Source: Zygophlyctis sp. KS116 (Eukaryota > Chytridiomycota). Taken from it: 45,072 nucleotides of DNA. Numbering within the stretch: position 1 is the first letter of the stretch; every line of letters begins with the position of its first letter. The notes below the pieces were generated by a model. The model worked only from the letters and a program-made list of their open reading frames with translations, was not told the DNA's origin and searched no databases. Shown piece by piece: positions 15,322 to 23,409 of this stretch. The translations under genes and the position numbers were made by a program. The stretch is taken from assembly GCA_054661495.1 (NCBI GenBank), contig BAAFSQ010000066.1:1-45072 (forward strand), in the 5' to 3' direction.

Positions 15322-16113
15322 ATGAATTCCGATGGGTTGACTCACCGTAGAAAGGCTCAAGAGTCTTCTGCAGAGGTTCCTCTTGAAGTCGAAGATAAGC
15401 AAAAACTAACATTAATGGAACAAGTGGTTCTCTTGGGACTAAAAGACTCTCAGGTAGGATTTTCAATGTAAATCAAGGGAACATTATCTTTCTGGAATGA
15501 TAATATTTCTTATGTTCTTAGAGGTTGCATTCTCATGGAATTGTCATTTAGAAACAGAATTCTAGTTGTTCGTGATCATAAACGTCGCCCTTGGGCTGAT
15601 AGAGTATTGGAAGTCTTGGATGATTCTGTCACGGGTGAAGTATTGTTGGACGAAACTCTCAGATACATGAAAAATGATTTAGATACTATTAATAATTGGG
15701 TTGATTATTTAAGTGGTGAAACTTGGAATTTACTAAAAATTGGATATCAATTAAAACAAGTTAGGGAAAGAATTGCAAAAGGATTGGTGGATAAAGGTGT
15801 ACTAAGAACAGAAAAGAAAAACTTTTTAGTTTTTGATATGGCTACTCATCCAGTTGCTGATGCAGCTGTAAAAAGAAAATTAACAGCTCAAGTTTTGGAT
15901 GTTTTATTCTCAAAAAATGATAAGCCAGATGCTAGAACTATTGCCTTAATATGTGCTGTATATGCTGCAAATTTATTAGAAAATGTTACAAGTAAAGTAT
16001 CTTATAGTCAGAGGGAAGCTGCATTTTCTAAAGCAGATGAAATTCTACGAAAAAATTTAAATTTAACAGATGAATCAAAAGAAAACGGAATGACTGATGT
16101 TGTTGTTGGGTAA
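15322..16113 (+). CDS. VPS74: VPS74/GOLPH3 (GPP34) Golgi PI4P-binding glycosyltransferase adaptor
   Basis: Spliced product of 255 residues. A 24-nt intron (15454-15477) joins LKDSQ to [23 protein letters not shown]34 blocks: [78 protein letters not shown] and a C-terminal helical bundle ([18 protein letters not shown]). The protein binds PI4P on Golgi membranes and the cytosolic tails of glycosyltransferases such as GT34/GT15 enzymes, keeping them in the Golgi through COPI. A GT34 transferase gene lies 1.2 kb downstream on the other strand, which is suggestive but may be coincidence. The short N-tail before KLTLMEQ is basic/acidic and poorly conserved, as usual. Confidence 0.95.
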
Positions 16114-16225
16114 AATTAAAATTATTTTTCTAAACATATTAGAGTTTTTAATGTTTATTCAAAGCTTGATAGTATTTTATAAGGGAGAAAGTACAAACAA
16201 GATTATTTTAAGTAAGCAAATAGTT

Positions 16226-17269
16226 TTACTTTTTCTTTTGTTTGACTGATTTGAATTTTACGGATTTTTTAGAATGAAATGGTCTAATTGAATTTAAAAC
16301 CACAAAAATTCCAAGTAATAATACTATAAATGTAGACATTGGGATCCATTCCAAGTCATTTGAATCTCCTATTGGAATATTTAGAGTCCAATTACTAAAT
16401 TCTTGATTCACAATTGAAAAATTAGAGTCTTCCAGTCTTTTATCAAGTGATGACGGCATAGGGATTCTAGAGTTTACATTTTTTAAGAGAATGAGAGGAT
16501 GAGGAATACTAATTTGTTTAAAAGTACCTCCTGGAACTGGTGATTGATATCTAGCAATATTAAAAATAGTAATTTACCGCAAGTGAAATGGTAATTCAAA
16601 CTCTGAGAATGTAGCATTACTTTTAAGAATTATTTCTAATAGAAAAAGTTTAGCATTATCATCATACGCAGCAGCTTCTAAATCTATTTCTCCATAAAAC
16701 TTGAATGATCCATACTGCTTCAAGAATGATAGATTAGGATCAAAAGGATCAATAAATACATCTTTTGATAGTATGAATATTATACCAATTTCCTGATTAG
16801 AGTTTTTCGTAATTTTGAATTTCCTATGAAATCCTCTTCCGGGAACCAGTGAAACTAAAACATCCGTAAGATTTGTTTCAACTTTAGGATAAATATCCAG
16901 TCTCGACAATTCATGAAAACAGTCCGAATGTATTTCCTCTGCAACAAACGATCGAGTTTGCATTAATGAAAGCCGATCTGCCTCATACAAAAGTTGATCA
17001 TTTTCAAACATTCCTCCCAACCAACAATTATTTTGAGGTTCTAAATATTGTTGTATGAAATCCACATAATCGTCCTCAAATGATGGTGGGATCCACAACA
17101 AATTCCCAAGAGTCAAGTTCAACGCATGGTCAAATTCACTATTTTTTACAAGCGCTAAATCGTTAGAGTCCCGAAAAGATATTAGAAACCCATGCTGATT
17201 CATAATGATCTGCCATGGATGATTGTAATGAATATTTATATCAAACAATTTCTTTTGAACGGAAAACAT
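16226..17269 (-). CDS. PIG-X/PBN1-like subunit of GPI mannosyltransferase I
   Basis: 338 residues from ATG 17269, with one 27-nt intron (16551-16577). The PIG-X domain covers about residues 140-280: VLVSLVPGRGFHRKFKI, FIDPFDPNLSFLKQYGSFKF, SEFELPFHLRYQSPVPGG and ISIPHPLIL. A single C-terminal membrane helix (MSTFIVLLLGIFVVL) is followed by a lysine-rich tail ending KQKKK, which fits a KxKxx ER-retrieval signal. PIG-X/Pbn1 stabilises the PIG-M/Gpi14 catalytic subunit that adds the first mannose to GPI. There is no N-terminal signal peptide, as in yeast Pbn1. The reading frame is open upstream without an ATG, up to a potential 25-nt intron (17309-17333) that would fuse it to the GT34 gene (see finding). 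Confidence 0.75.
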
Positions 17270-17309
17270 AAAACTTAAACCTTGAACTTGTGTTTCCTGT
17301 AGTTGCCAC

Positions 17310-18167
17310 TTAAATTCCAGGAAATCCAATTACAAAATCAAAAGATTCAACAGATGCATTCACTTTATGAGAAAATGATTCCACTAGTCTCTTATCTCTA
17401 CCAGGAAAATGAACACTTATGGTAGAACCATTATAGCATTGAGGATAAGTATGAATTAGAGAATGAGAAGAAATTTCTGAAATATTAAACCATCTTTCTT
17501 CTTTAATCATATCTTCCAATGCATGTTGCTCTGGATCTCTTATTGATTTGTAATCATCAAAAGTCTGTCTCCAAGCTTGTAAAAATGATCTACCTTGATG
17601 TGAGTTCCGGACTGCAAAAAATCCACTTCTAATTGGTCCTAAACTTTCTTTAAAAGGAATACATTCATTTACAAAAAGTAAATGAGTAGATTTTTTAACT
17701 GGTCGGATCCATTCTTCAAAAATTGACATTGAAAAATTCATGAATAATACATCAATATCTGTCCAGAGTACCCACTTATATCCCTTATTCAGATAATATT
17801 CTAAAACATTCATTTTTCCCCAATATGCAGATTTACTATTTGTATCAACCATATTTCCATTCATAAAGAAAAATGCATGGCCATGTTTTTGAGAGTATCG
17901 GGCCAAATTTGTTAGAGTTATATTTGCTACTTTCATATACAAATCTTTAGAATGATTTACAATATGAGAATTATTTTTCTGTGGTGCATAATAAGTAACT
18001 ATAGCAAATTCACTAGGTTGAATTAAGATCCCCTGATCATTGTCTTTTGTTGCATTATCCGAATCAAAATTTTGAATAGAATTGATTGTAAAACTTGATA
18101 ATGCAATCAAATAGATTCCAAGTCCGATGATGATAAACAGATTCAAAGTATATTTCACTAATTGCAT
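17310..18167 (-). CDS. GT34-family Golgi glycosyltransferase (GMA12/MNN10 type)
   Basis: 285 residues, with no intron inside. A type II membrane protein: a short cytosolic MQLVKYT, then the anchor LNLFIIIGLGIYLIALSSF. The lumenal domain has FAIVTYYAPQKN, ...KHGHAFFF, WGKMNVLEYYLNKGYKWVLW and TDIDVLF with the metal-binding DxD, then IRSGFFAVRNS and DPEQHALEDMI, and a late SVHFPGRD. These are blocks of alpha-1,2-galactosyl/alpha-1,6-mannosyltransferases that extend N-glycan outer chains in fungi. The stop at 17310 lies inside the potential intron 17309-17333, so the transferase may also be made as the N-terminal half of a 629-residue protein with PIG-X. Donor sugar cannot be told from sequence. 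Confidence 0.85.
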   Translation of the reverse strand: MQLVKYTLNLFIIIGLGIYLIALSSFTINSIQNFDSDNATKDNDQGILIQPSEFAIVTYYAPQKNNSHIVNHSKDLYMKVANITLTNLARYSQKHGHAFFFMNGNMVDTNSKSAYWGKMNVLEYYLNKGYKWVLWTDIDVLFMNFSMSIFEEWIRPVKKSTHLLFVNECIPFKESLGPIRSGFFAVRNSHQGRSFLQAWRQTFDDYKSIRDPEQHALEDMIKEERWFNISEISSHSLIHTYPQCYNGSTISVHFPGRDKRLVESFSHKVNASVESFDFVIGFPGI

Positions 18168-18379
18168 TCAACTAAAACTTGTTATGTCTCGGATCTATCA
18201 GTTATCAAAGTTGAGAATTTGCTGAAAAGTTAGGGCTAGTTGAGAATGTTTTCTACTGTTTGCTAGTCCTTCTTACAGCCAAGATTATTGGGTTATTTAC
18301 CAAAGATGCATTTATCTATATTTTAATAAATCCAATGGAATTTACAGTGTTTCACGGTTAAATGATTGTCGAGTTAAAT

Positions 18380-18407
18380 TGTCCGAAACCGAAAATACTT
18401 GTCCGAA
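18380..18407 (+). promoter_or_regulatory. Pair of TGTCCGAA boxes before the ankyrin pseudogene
   Basis: TGTCCGAA occurs at 18380-18387 and 18400-18407. The functional paralogue has the same pair at 19691 and 19703, so the upstream region was duplicated with the gene. The remaining bases 18168-18379 show no gene. Confidence 0.45.
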
Positions 18408-18753
18408 ACTACTCAGAAGCTAGCAGCAAAGCAGATCCCATTAGAGATACTTGTAATGATTATTGAGATGCTAAAAATAGAGGATGCATCTAATTTATGC
18501 CAAGCTCTTGTACTAAAACCATTTACCAATCATCAATGCAGCTAGAGGTGGAAATGCAGAAATTGTGAATCCTTTCCTGTCAGATCCTAGAGTTGATCCT
18601 TCCAATGTCAATTATAAAATAATTTTCAATGTGACTTTCAAAATCCGTTTTGATATTATTCAACAATGTTTGTTACATGAACGGATTCCAATCACTACGG
18701 AAAGTGTCGCAGAAATTGACAAACTGTTATTTGAGTATTTGAGCATATATTAA
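18401..18753 (+). pseudogene. Internally deleted copy of the F-box/ankyrin gene
   Basis: Bases from 18401 match the region beginning at 19704 closely (CGAAACTACTCAGAAGCT, CCATTAGAGATACTTGTAAT). A small deletion has removed the ATG. After CAAGCTCTTG (ending 18510) a short unmatched linker leads to AATCATCAATGCAG, homologous to a site near 20381 in the intact gene, so about 540 bp of coding sequence is missing. The tail (18528-18753) encodes one ankyrin unit (VNPFLSDPRVDPSN) and then a C-terminal segment not found in the intact copy, ending TAA at 18751. It is therefore derived from a related paralogue rather than from the neighbour itself. Not expected to be functional. Confidence 0.8.
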
Positions 18754-19073
18754 AAAGTTATTAAAAGATCAGGAATTGGAGACACAGTTTGATTGGTAAT
18801 CATAATATAATTAAACCAACAGATATTCGATGGATTATTGAACTGTACGATCGTGGTTTGTTTTCTTGTCTAATAATTTCCTGATAAATGAACTAAAATA
18901 AAAATTGTTGATATTCTTTTAATGTGAAATATAAGCTGGCACATCCTGATCATTATATTTTCGAGAGAGACATACGCAATTATCTCATTTGCCGATTTAT
19001 TTTATCAAATTGATTGCCCTGCTGCGAAAAATATCAGATTGAGTCAATTTTATGTCTGAACATAATTTTTTAT

Positions 19074-19459
19074 TTAATAAATAGTATAACCACTTTCTGC
19101 TTGTATAACTGCTTGCAATCGCTTGAAGTACTTTCCACAATATTTCTCAGCCTTTTCTTTGTCATAGTTCATCCAGATCTCTTCTACCTGCTGAATTAAC
19201 TGGTTTGGGTTTCTAGCAACGCCATATTCCCGCATGAGAGTTCTTTTTAATTTCAGACCAAATATTGTTTAGATCTGACGAACATGGAGGACATTTGATA
19301 AATTCAACTTCATTTTCTGTGAGATATTCCTTGACTTGATTCACAGTATGGCATGGGGAATTATCCTGCATTAGACACCAATTTCCACCAATCTGCTCCT
19401 TTGTACTTTTTTTGCTCAACTGTGAGCTTAGGAGCGCGTTTTGTTTCGCCGTCGTTCAT
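19074..19459 (-). mobile_element. Tc1/mariner transposase remnant, internally deleted
   Basis: On the minus strand, an ATG at 19459 starts MNDGETKRAPKLTVEQ, like the N-terminal tip of a Tc1-family transposase. It runs within a few codons, out of frame, into the C-terminal catalytic part: WCLMQDNSPCHTVNQVKEYL, FIKCPPCSSDLNNIWSEIKK. The second catalytic Asp (QDN) is present. The DLNPIENxW block is shortened to DLNNIW, removing the third catalytic acidic residue. A frameshift in an A run after NIWSEIK then puts the last ~60 residues (MREYGVARNPNQLIQQVEEI...) in another frame, ending TAA at 19074. I found no clear terminal inverted repeats. A dead relic. Confidence 0.75.
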
Positions 19460-19690
19460 ATTTCGGACAAAATATAAGTTACAACATTTTAGAGTTACAT
19501 CCATGACTGGGGCGATAGTATAATTTATACATTATGTTAGGATTATCATGAACTGTTTTTGTAGAATTCATTGTAAATTTTTAAAATATTATTTACATTC
19601 ATGTGATCCGATCACATACTTTTGTGTTTTGATAAATCTGCTCTTTGTCATGATCTTAAATTTCTGTTTAGATTTGTCTTGAAACCTTTT

Positions 19691-19710
19691 TGTCCGAAAT
19701 CTTGTCCGAA
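19691..19710 (+). promoter_or_regulatory. Pair of TGTCCGAA boxes upstream of the F-box/ankyrin gene
   Basis: TGTCCGAA at 19691-19698 and 19703-19710, 33-52 bp before the ATG at 19743. This is the same doublet as in the pseudogene copy. Role inferred only. Confidence 0.45.
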
Positions 19711-19742
19711 ACTACTCAGAAGCTCAAAGTCTCGAGGCGAAA

Positions 19743-20582
19743 ATGACAGCAAAGCAGATTCCATTAGAGATACTTGTAATGATTATTGAGATGCTAGAAA
19801 TAGAGGATGCATCTAATTTATGCCAAGCTCTTGATTTCCCTGAAGAAGTTGCTTTTCAATTTCACAAATATGTTGCAAAAAGATTCAGTGAATATAGATT
19901 TTATATTTCAAAGATTTACGATCATATAAACAGGAAGCTGATAAAATCAAGTCTTGCGAAAGCATTACTAAAAAATTCTAAATTTCAACTGATTGCTGAT
20001 GCAAATGTGAAAACCAGGTTTGCCATTTTAACACAAGATCTAGAATTAGTCAGAACAGCTCTTCAGGACCCAAAGGTAAATCATGACAGTAGATATTATA
20101 GTCCTTTAAGATTGGCTTGTAAATTTGGACAATTGAATGTTCTAAAGATTCTGGTCAATGAATACGATATTAAAATTTCAGAAAATGATAATATCGCATT
20201 AAATGATGCATGCGAATATGGTCATCTAGATATTGTCAAGTATATTTTATCTCTACCTGATTTTAATCCGGAGAACTGCTCTAAATCCTTCAGTAACGCC
20301 GCATTTTGGAGACGTACCAATATAGTTAAATTCCTACTTTCAGATCCTAGATTTGATCCTTCATACCAAAACAATAAAGCAATCATCAATGCAGCCAGAG
20401 GTGGAAATGCAGAAATTGTGAATCTTTTCCTGTCAGATCCTAGAGTTGATCCTTTTGATAATGATTATCAAGCAATTTTAGAGGCAGCTAGATGGAAAAA
20501 TGTGGCAATTGTTAAACTTTTATTAGCAGATCCTAGATTGAAACCTTCTGCTAGATGGCAATTCAAAAAATTGTTGACGTAG
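19743..20582 (+). CDS. F-box-like/ankyrin-repeat protein
   Basis: 279 residues, intronless. The N-terminus IPLEILVMIIEMLEIEDASN resembles an F-box helix set. From about residue 110 there are five to six ankyrin units of the compact form LLSDPRFDPSYQNNKAIINA, with repeated (I/V)VKLLL and DPR.DP signatures. This architecture is common in multigene families of early-branching fungi, amoebae and large DNA viruses, where it often targets host or own proteins for ubiquitylation. Which applies here is unknown. It has a degenerate paralogue 1.3 kb upstream and a transposase relic between them, so this is the one dynamic locus of the window. Lack of introns is unusual here but fits the family's expansion by duplication. 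Confidence 0.75.
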   Translation: MTAKQIPLEILVMIIEMLEIEDASNLCQALDFPEEVAFQFHKYVAKRFSEYRFYISKIYDHINRKLIKSSLAKALLKNSKFQLIADANVKTRFAILTQDLELVRTALQDPKVNHDSRYYSPLRLACKFGQLNVLKILVNEYDIKISENDNIALNDACEYGHLDIVKYILSLPDFNPENCSKSFSNAAFWRRTNIVKFLLSDPRFDPSYQNNKAIINAARGGNAEIVNLFLSDPRVDPFDNDYQAILEAARWKNVAIVKLLLADPRLKPSARWQFKKLLT

Positions 20583-20900
20583 CCATTGGGAAGTTTTTCA
20601 TCGGAAGTCAGGAGATTGCATTCAGTAGAGTTTGATCGGTAAGCCGAGCATGATAACTCAATATAATAGCACCAAATATATATGGCAAAGCAAAAATATA
20701 AGATTTACTTGTACTTGATGATGTGCTTTACTTGTCCGATTCTGGTGAATTTGTACTCGTGCATCTATAGTCTAGAATGATTGAAAACCAAACATCACTT
20801 GGGGTCTAATAAATACTATGGCTACAGTCTGGGCACATGGACGCATGTACAAAACAATTAGCAGGATATTCAAATAGTAAATACCTAGCGCTACCTCACA
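20583..20900. other. 318-bp gap, ankyrin gene to CSL4
   Basis: No gene seen. TGTCCGAT at 20733-20740 is the only recognisable word; it lies 160 bp before the CSL4 start. Confidence 0.4.
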
Positions 20901-21425
20901 ATGTCAAAAATGAATGTTGTGCCAGGTTCATCTCTAGGATACAGAATATCAGATGGCTTCAAGGCTGGAAATGGGACTTTTGTTAAAGATGAAATGATTT
21001 ATTCAAGTAAATTGGGATCTGTTTATGATTTACAAAAGGAAATTACTGTCGGAAAAGACATAAATCTTGACAAGAACAAATTATATTTGGGAAAAGTTGT
21101 AAAAGTAAATTCTACAAGAGCAATCATTAGAATTTCAGTCACTCTCTCATCTAAAATATTATTGTTGGATGCTACTCTATTAGCTAAAGATTCAGGACAA
21201 GATCAATTACTAGATTATTTTAAATTGGGAGATCTCTTAAAAACAAGATTAGTATCTCAGTTATCAGATCAAATCATTTATTGCACTACTGCTGCAAATG
21301 ATGAAGGAATAATTTTGTCAAAATGTTCAGATTGTTTCTCAAAATTAACGACAATGTCTCTAAATTCAATGTTTTGCTCAAACTGTAAAAATATTGAAAA
21401 GAGAAAATGTTGTCTACAAAATTAA
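20901..21425 (+). CDS. CSL4: Exosome complex cap subunit CSL4 (EXOSC1)
   Basis: 174 residues, intronless. The N-terminal domain is VVPGSSLGYRISDGFKAGNG followed by GTFVKDEMIYSSKLGSV, the usual PG.....Y..G.GT signature. The S1 RNA-binding barrel follows from LYLGKVVKVNSTRAIIRISV to DYFKLGDLLKTRLVSQL. Next is the C-terminal AANDEGIILSKCSDC segment, ending with paired cysteines (CSDC, CSNC) like the zinc ribbon of archaeal and fungal Csl4. The protein caps the nine-subunit RNA exosome ring and helps channel RNA to Rrp44/Rrp6. Its stop codon is immediately followed by the stop codon of the convergent CIBAR gene. Confidence 0.85.
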   Translation: MSKMNVVPGSSLGYRISDGFKAGNGTFVKDEMIYSSKLGSVYDLQKEITVGKDINLDKNKLYLGKVVKVNSTRAIIRISVTLSSKILLLDATLLAKDSGQDQLLDYFKLGDLLKTRLVSQLSDQIIYCTTAANDEGIILSKCSDCFSKLTTMSLNSMFCSNCKNIEKRKCCLQN

Positions 21426-22180
21426 TTATTCAGAATTCAAGGTTCCAATCAATTGATGAAGTTTAGTTAAAGCTTCCAAAGCATTAGCATGGTATTGTAA
21501 TTCTGAATAAACAAAATCATTTAGAATAGATTGAATATCGGAATGTCTTTGAGTAGTAAACTCTTGTAATTTAGAATCTAGAGATGATGATGCTCTTTTA
21601 GAGTTTTCAACGGCTGTTGACAAGGCTGTTTGTGCTAAACTCTAATAATGAATGCATTAGATAATTACAACTTTTGCTGGAATATGTCCTTCATTAATTA
21701 ATGTTTTTTCAAGTGCTTTCTTCTTTCTACTTTCTTCATACAATAATGATTCACGGGCTCTAATTTCAGATCTTAGATTTCCACAAATAATTCCATAATT
21801 TTTACATCTTTCTCTACAAAGTCCTTTAATCCGATCGACAAGTAACTCTCTAGAATTTTCTTGTAGTCTGATTTTGTCCGATATAGCACTTAAGATTCCA
21901 GAAAACGGTTGAGTTTCACTTTGCGCATGAATTTCAAGATCAGTAGCTAATTGATTATTAGAAAATCTTAATCCTATAATTAATGATGCAATGCATTACG
22001 ATCTTGATTCTTTAAATATCCTAATTTTTAGTAATTTTGAATTTACCGGAAAATGTAGATTTCATATTCTTCATGTCCTTTGCGGTTATCTTGACCGATC
22101 GCTTAAAATCTACAAACTTTTGATCTTTTCTATAGAGTTGGAGAATAATAAACTTACTCATCTAATTGTCCTGATAACAT
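21426..22180 (-). CDS. CIBAR/FAM92-like BAR-domain protein (ciliary base)
   Basis: Spliced product of 215 residues. Introns are 22130-22157, 22021-22046, 21974-21999 and 21642-21668 (26-28 nt). After MLSGQLDEKDQKFVDFKRSV it matches the FAM92 BAR helices: LATDLEIHAQSETQPFSGIL (compare animal LVNEI..YA.TETP.L), RERCKNYGIICGNLRSEIRA and RESLLYEESRKKKALE. The last helix is RHSDIQSILNDFVYSELQYH followed by ANALEALTKL, where FAM92 has MKDI...F..F...EM.FHAKALE. In animals FAM92/CIBAR proteins bind membranes and Chibby at the ciliary base. Conserved presence here suggests a basal-body or flagellar membrane role. AGTCCGAA (reverse of 22223-22230) lies 43 bp upstream of the ATG. Confidence 0.78.
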
Positions 22181-22222
22181 GATTGGAATCTTTTTTTAAA
22201 TGAAACCAATCGGGCCGGGTCT

Positions 22223-22258
22223 TTCGGACTAAAACTTTAAAATTCGAATATCGGACTA
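22223..22258 (-). promoter_or_regulatory. AGTCCGA doublet upstream of the CIBAR-like gene
   Basis: TTCGGACT (22223-22230) and TATCGGACTA (22250-22258) read AGTCCGAA and TAGTCCGATA in the direction of the gene starting at 22180. The second overlaps the stop codon of HOM2. They are variants of the TGTCCGA word. Confidence 0.35.
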
Positions 22259-23369
22259 CAGATTTATTAGTCCCTTTTTAATACTAGCTTCAGCATTTAG
22301 AATTGAAGATCCAGCTGCTCCAAGGATAGTATTATGAGATAATAGAGTTAATTTGACATCAAAAATAGAGCATGGTCTAACTCTTCCAACAGACACAGAC
22401 TGTCCTTTACCAATATTAATATCTAATCTAGGCTGAGGGCGATCTTCTTCATCTAAAACTACAATTGCTGATTTAGGAGCTGAAGGTAATTTTAATTCTT
22501 GTGGTTCAGTTATATATGAAGATAATGCTTCAACTACTTGACTAGTTGTTGGTACTGTTTCACAAGAGAACTCTATAAATACACTCTAAAATTTAAAAAA
22601 TCCAAGTAAAACAAACCTCTGTATGACCATCAATAACAGCAACACGATTGCAAGACGCAGAAACTTTCAAATCTTTTACAGCAACAAATTCAGACTTTTG
22701 GGTATCAAAAGATCCCAGAATTTTACCGACTTCCACTTCTATTTTTTCTTCTTCTCCTGAAATATATGGAATAACATTTCCTAGAATATCTAAAGACGAT
22801 ATCCCAGGATAACCACTACCACTGATTGCCTGCATTGTGACTACCACAACGCGTGATAATGGTCCAAAAGCCTTACTAAGAGCAGCTAAAACAACTACTA
22901 ATCCAGTAGTTGAGCAATTAGCATTAGTCACCAGTAATCCATTTTTACATCCGAATGCTTTCCTTTGATGAGCAATTGCATCAAAATGATGAGTATTCAC
23001 AAGTGGTACCATTAACGGGACAATTGGATTCATTCGATGATTCTTGGCATTTGAGAATACAGCATAATCTGCCTTTAAAAAATCCATTTCTATATCACCG
23101 GCAACATCGGCATCTAGCGCAGAGAATATGATCTTACAATTTTTAAAATTACAAGGATCACAGGTTTGAACAATCATGGATGAGATCTCTGTAGGAATCG
23201 GGACGGCCATTTTCCAAGATTTGCCAGTGGCTTCCTTGTACGTTTTACCAGCAGATCTGGGACTTGCTCCAATAGCTCCAACTTTAAAGTATTCATGCTC
23301 ATTGATCAGACATATAAATCTTTGCCCAACGAGTCCAGTTGCTCCAAGGATACCAACAGTCACAGACAT
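22256..23369 (-). CDS. HOM2: Aspartate-semialdehyde dehydrogenase
   Basis: Spliced product of 360 residues. A 31-nt intron (22586-22616, donor GTTTGT) lies near the C-terminus. N-terminal NADP fold [54 protein letters not shown]; the catalytic Cys in [13 protein letters not shown]; substrate loop [20 protein letters not shown]; and the His in VIDGHTE. The C-terminal VGRVRPC completes the fold. The enzyme reduces aspartyl-4-phosphate to aspartate semialdehyde, the branch point to threonine, methionine and (in fungi) homoserine-derived compounds. Its retention argues that the organism still makes aspartate-family amino acids, and so against a strongly reduced microsporidian-like metabolism. Confidence 0.96.
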
Positions 23370-23409
23370 AACTCAAGTGTTTAAGGGTCAAAACTTTCAA
23401 CGACAAGTT

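Noticed and set aside
15194-15466. Minus-strand open frame of 90 codons
   Set aside because: Overlaps exon 1 and the intron of VPS74; low-complexity composition and no motif. Shadow frame.
17270-17329. PIG-X start at 17329 overlapping the GT34 end
   Set aside because: The codon there is TTG, not ATG. Either ATG 17269 or the in-phase splice at 17309-17333 is more credible.
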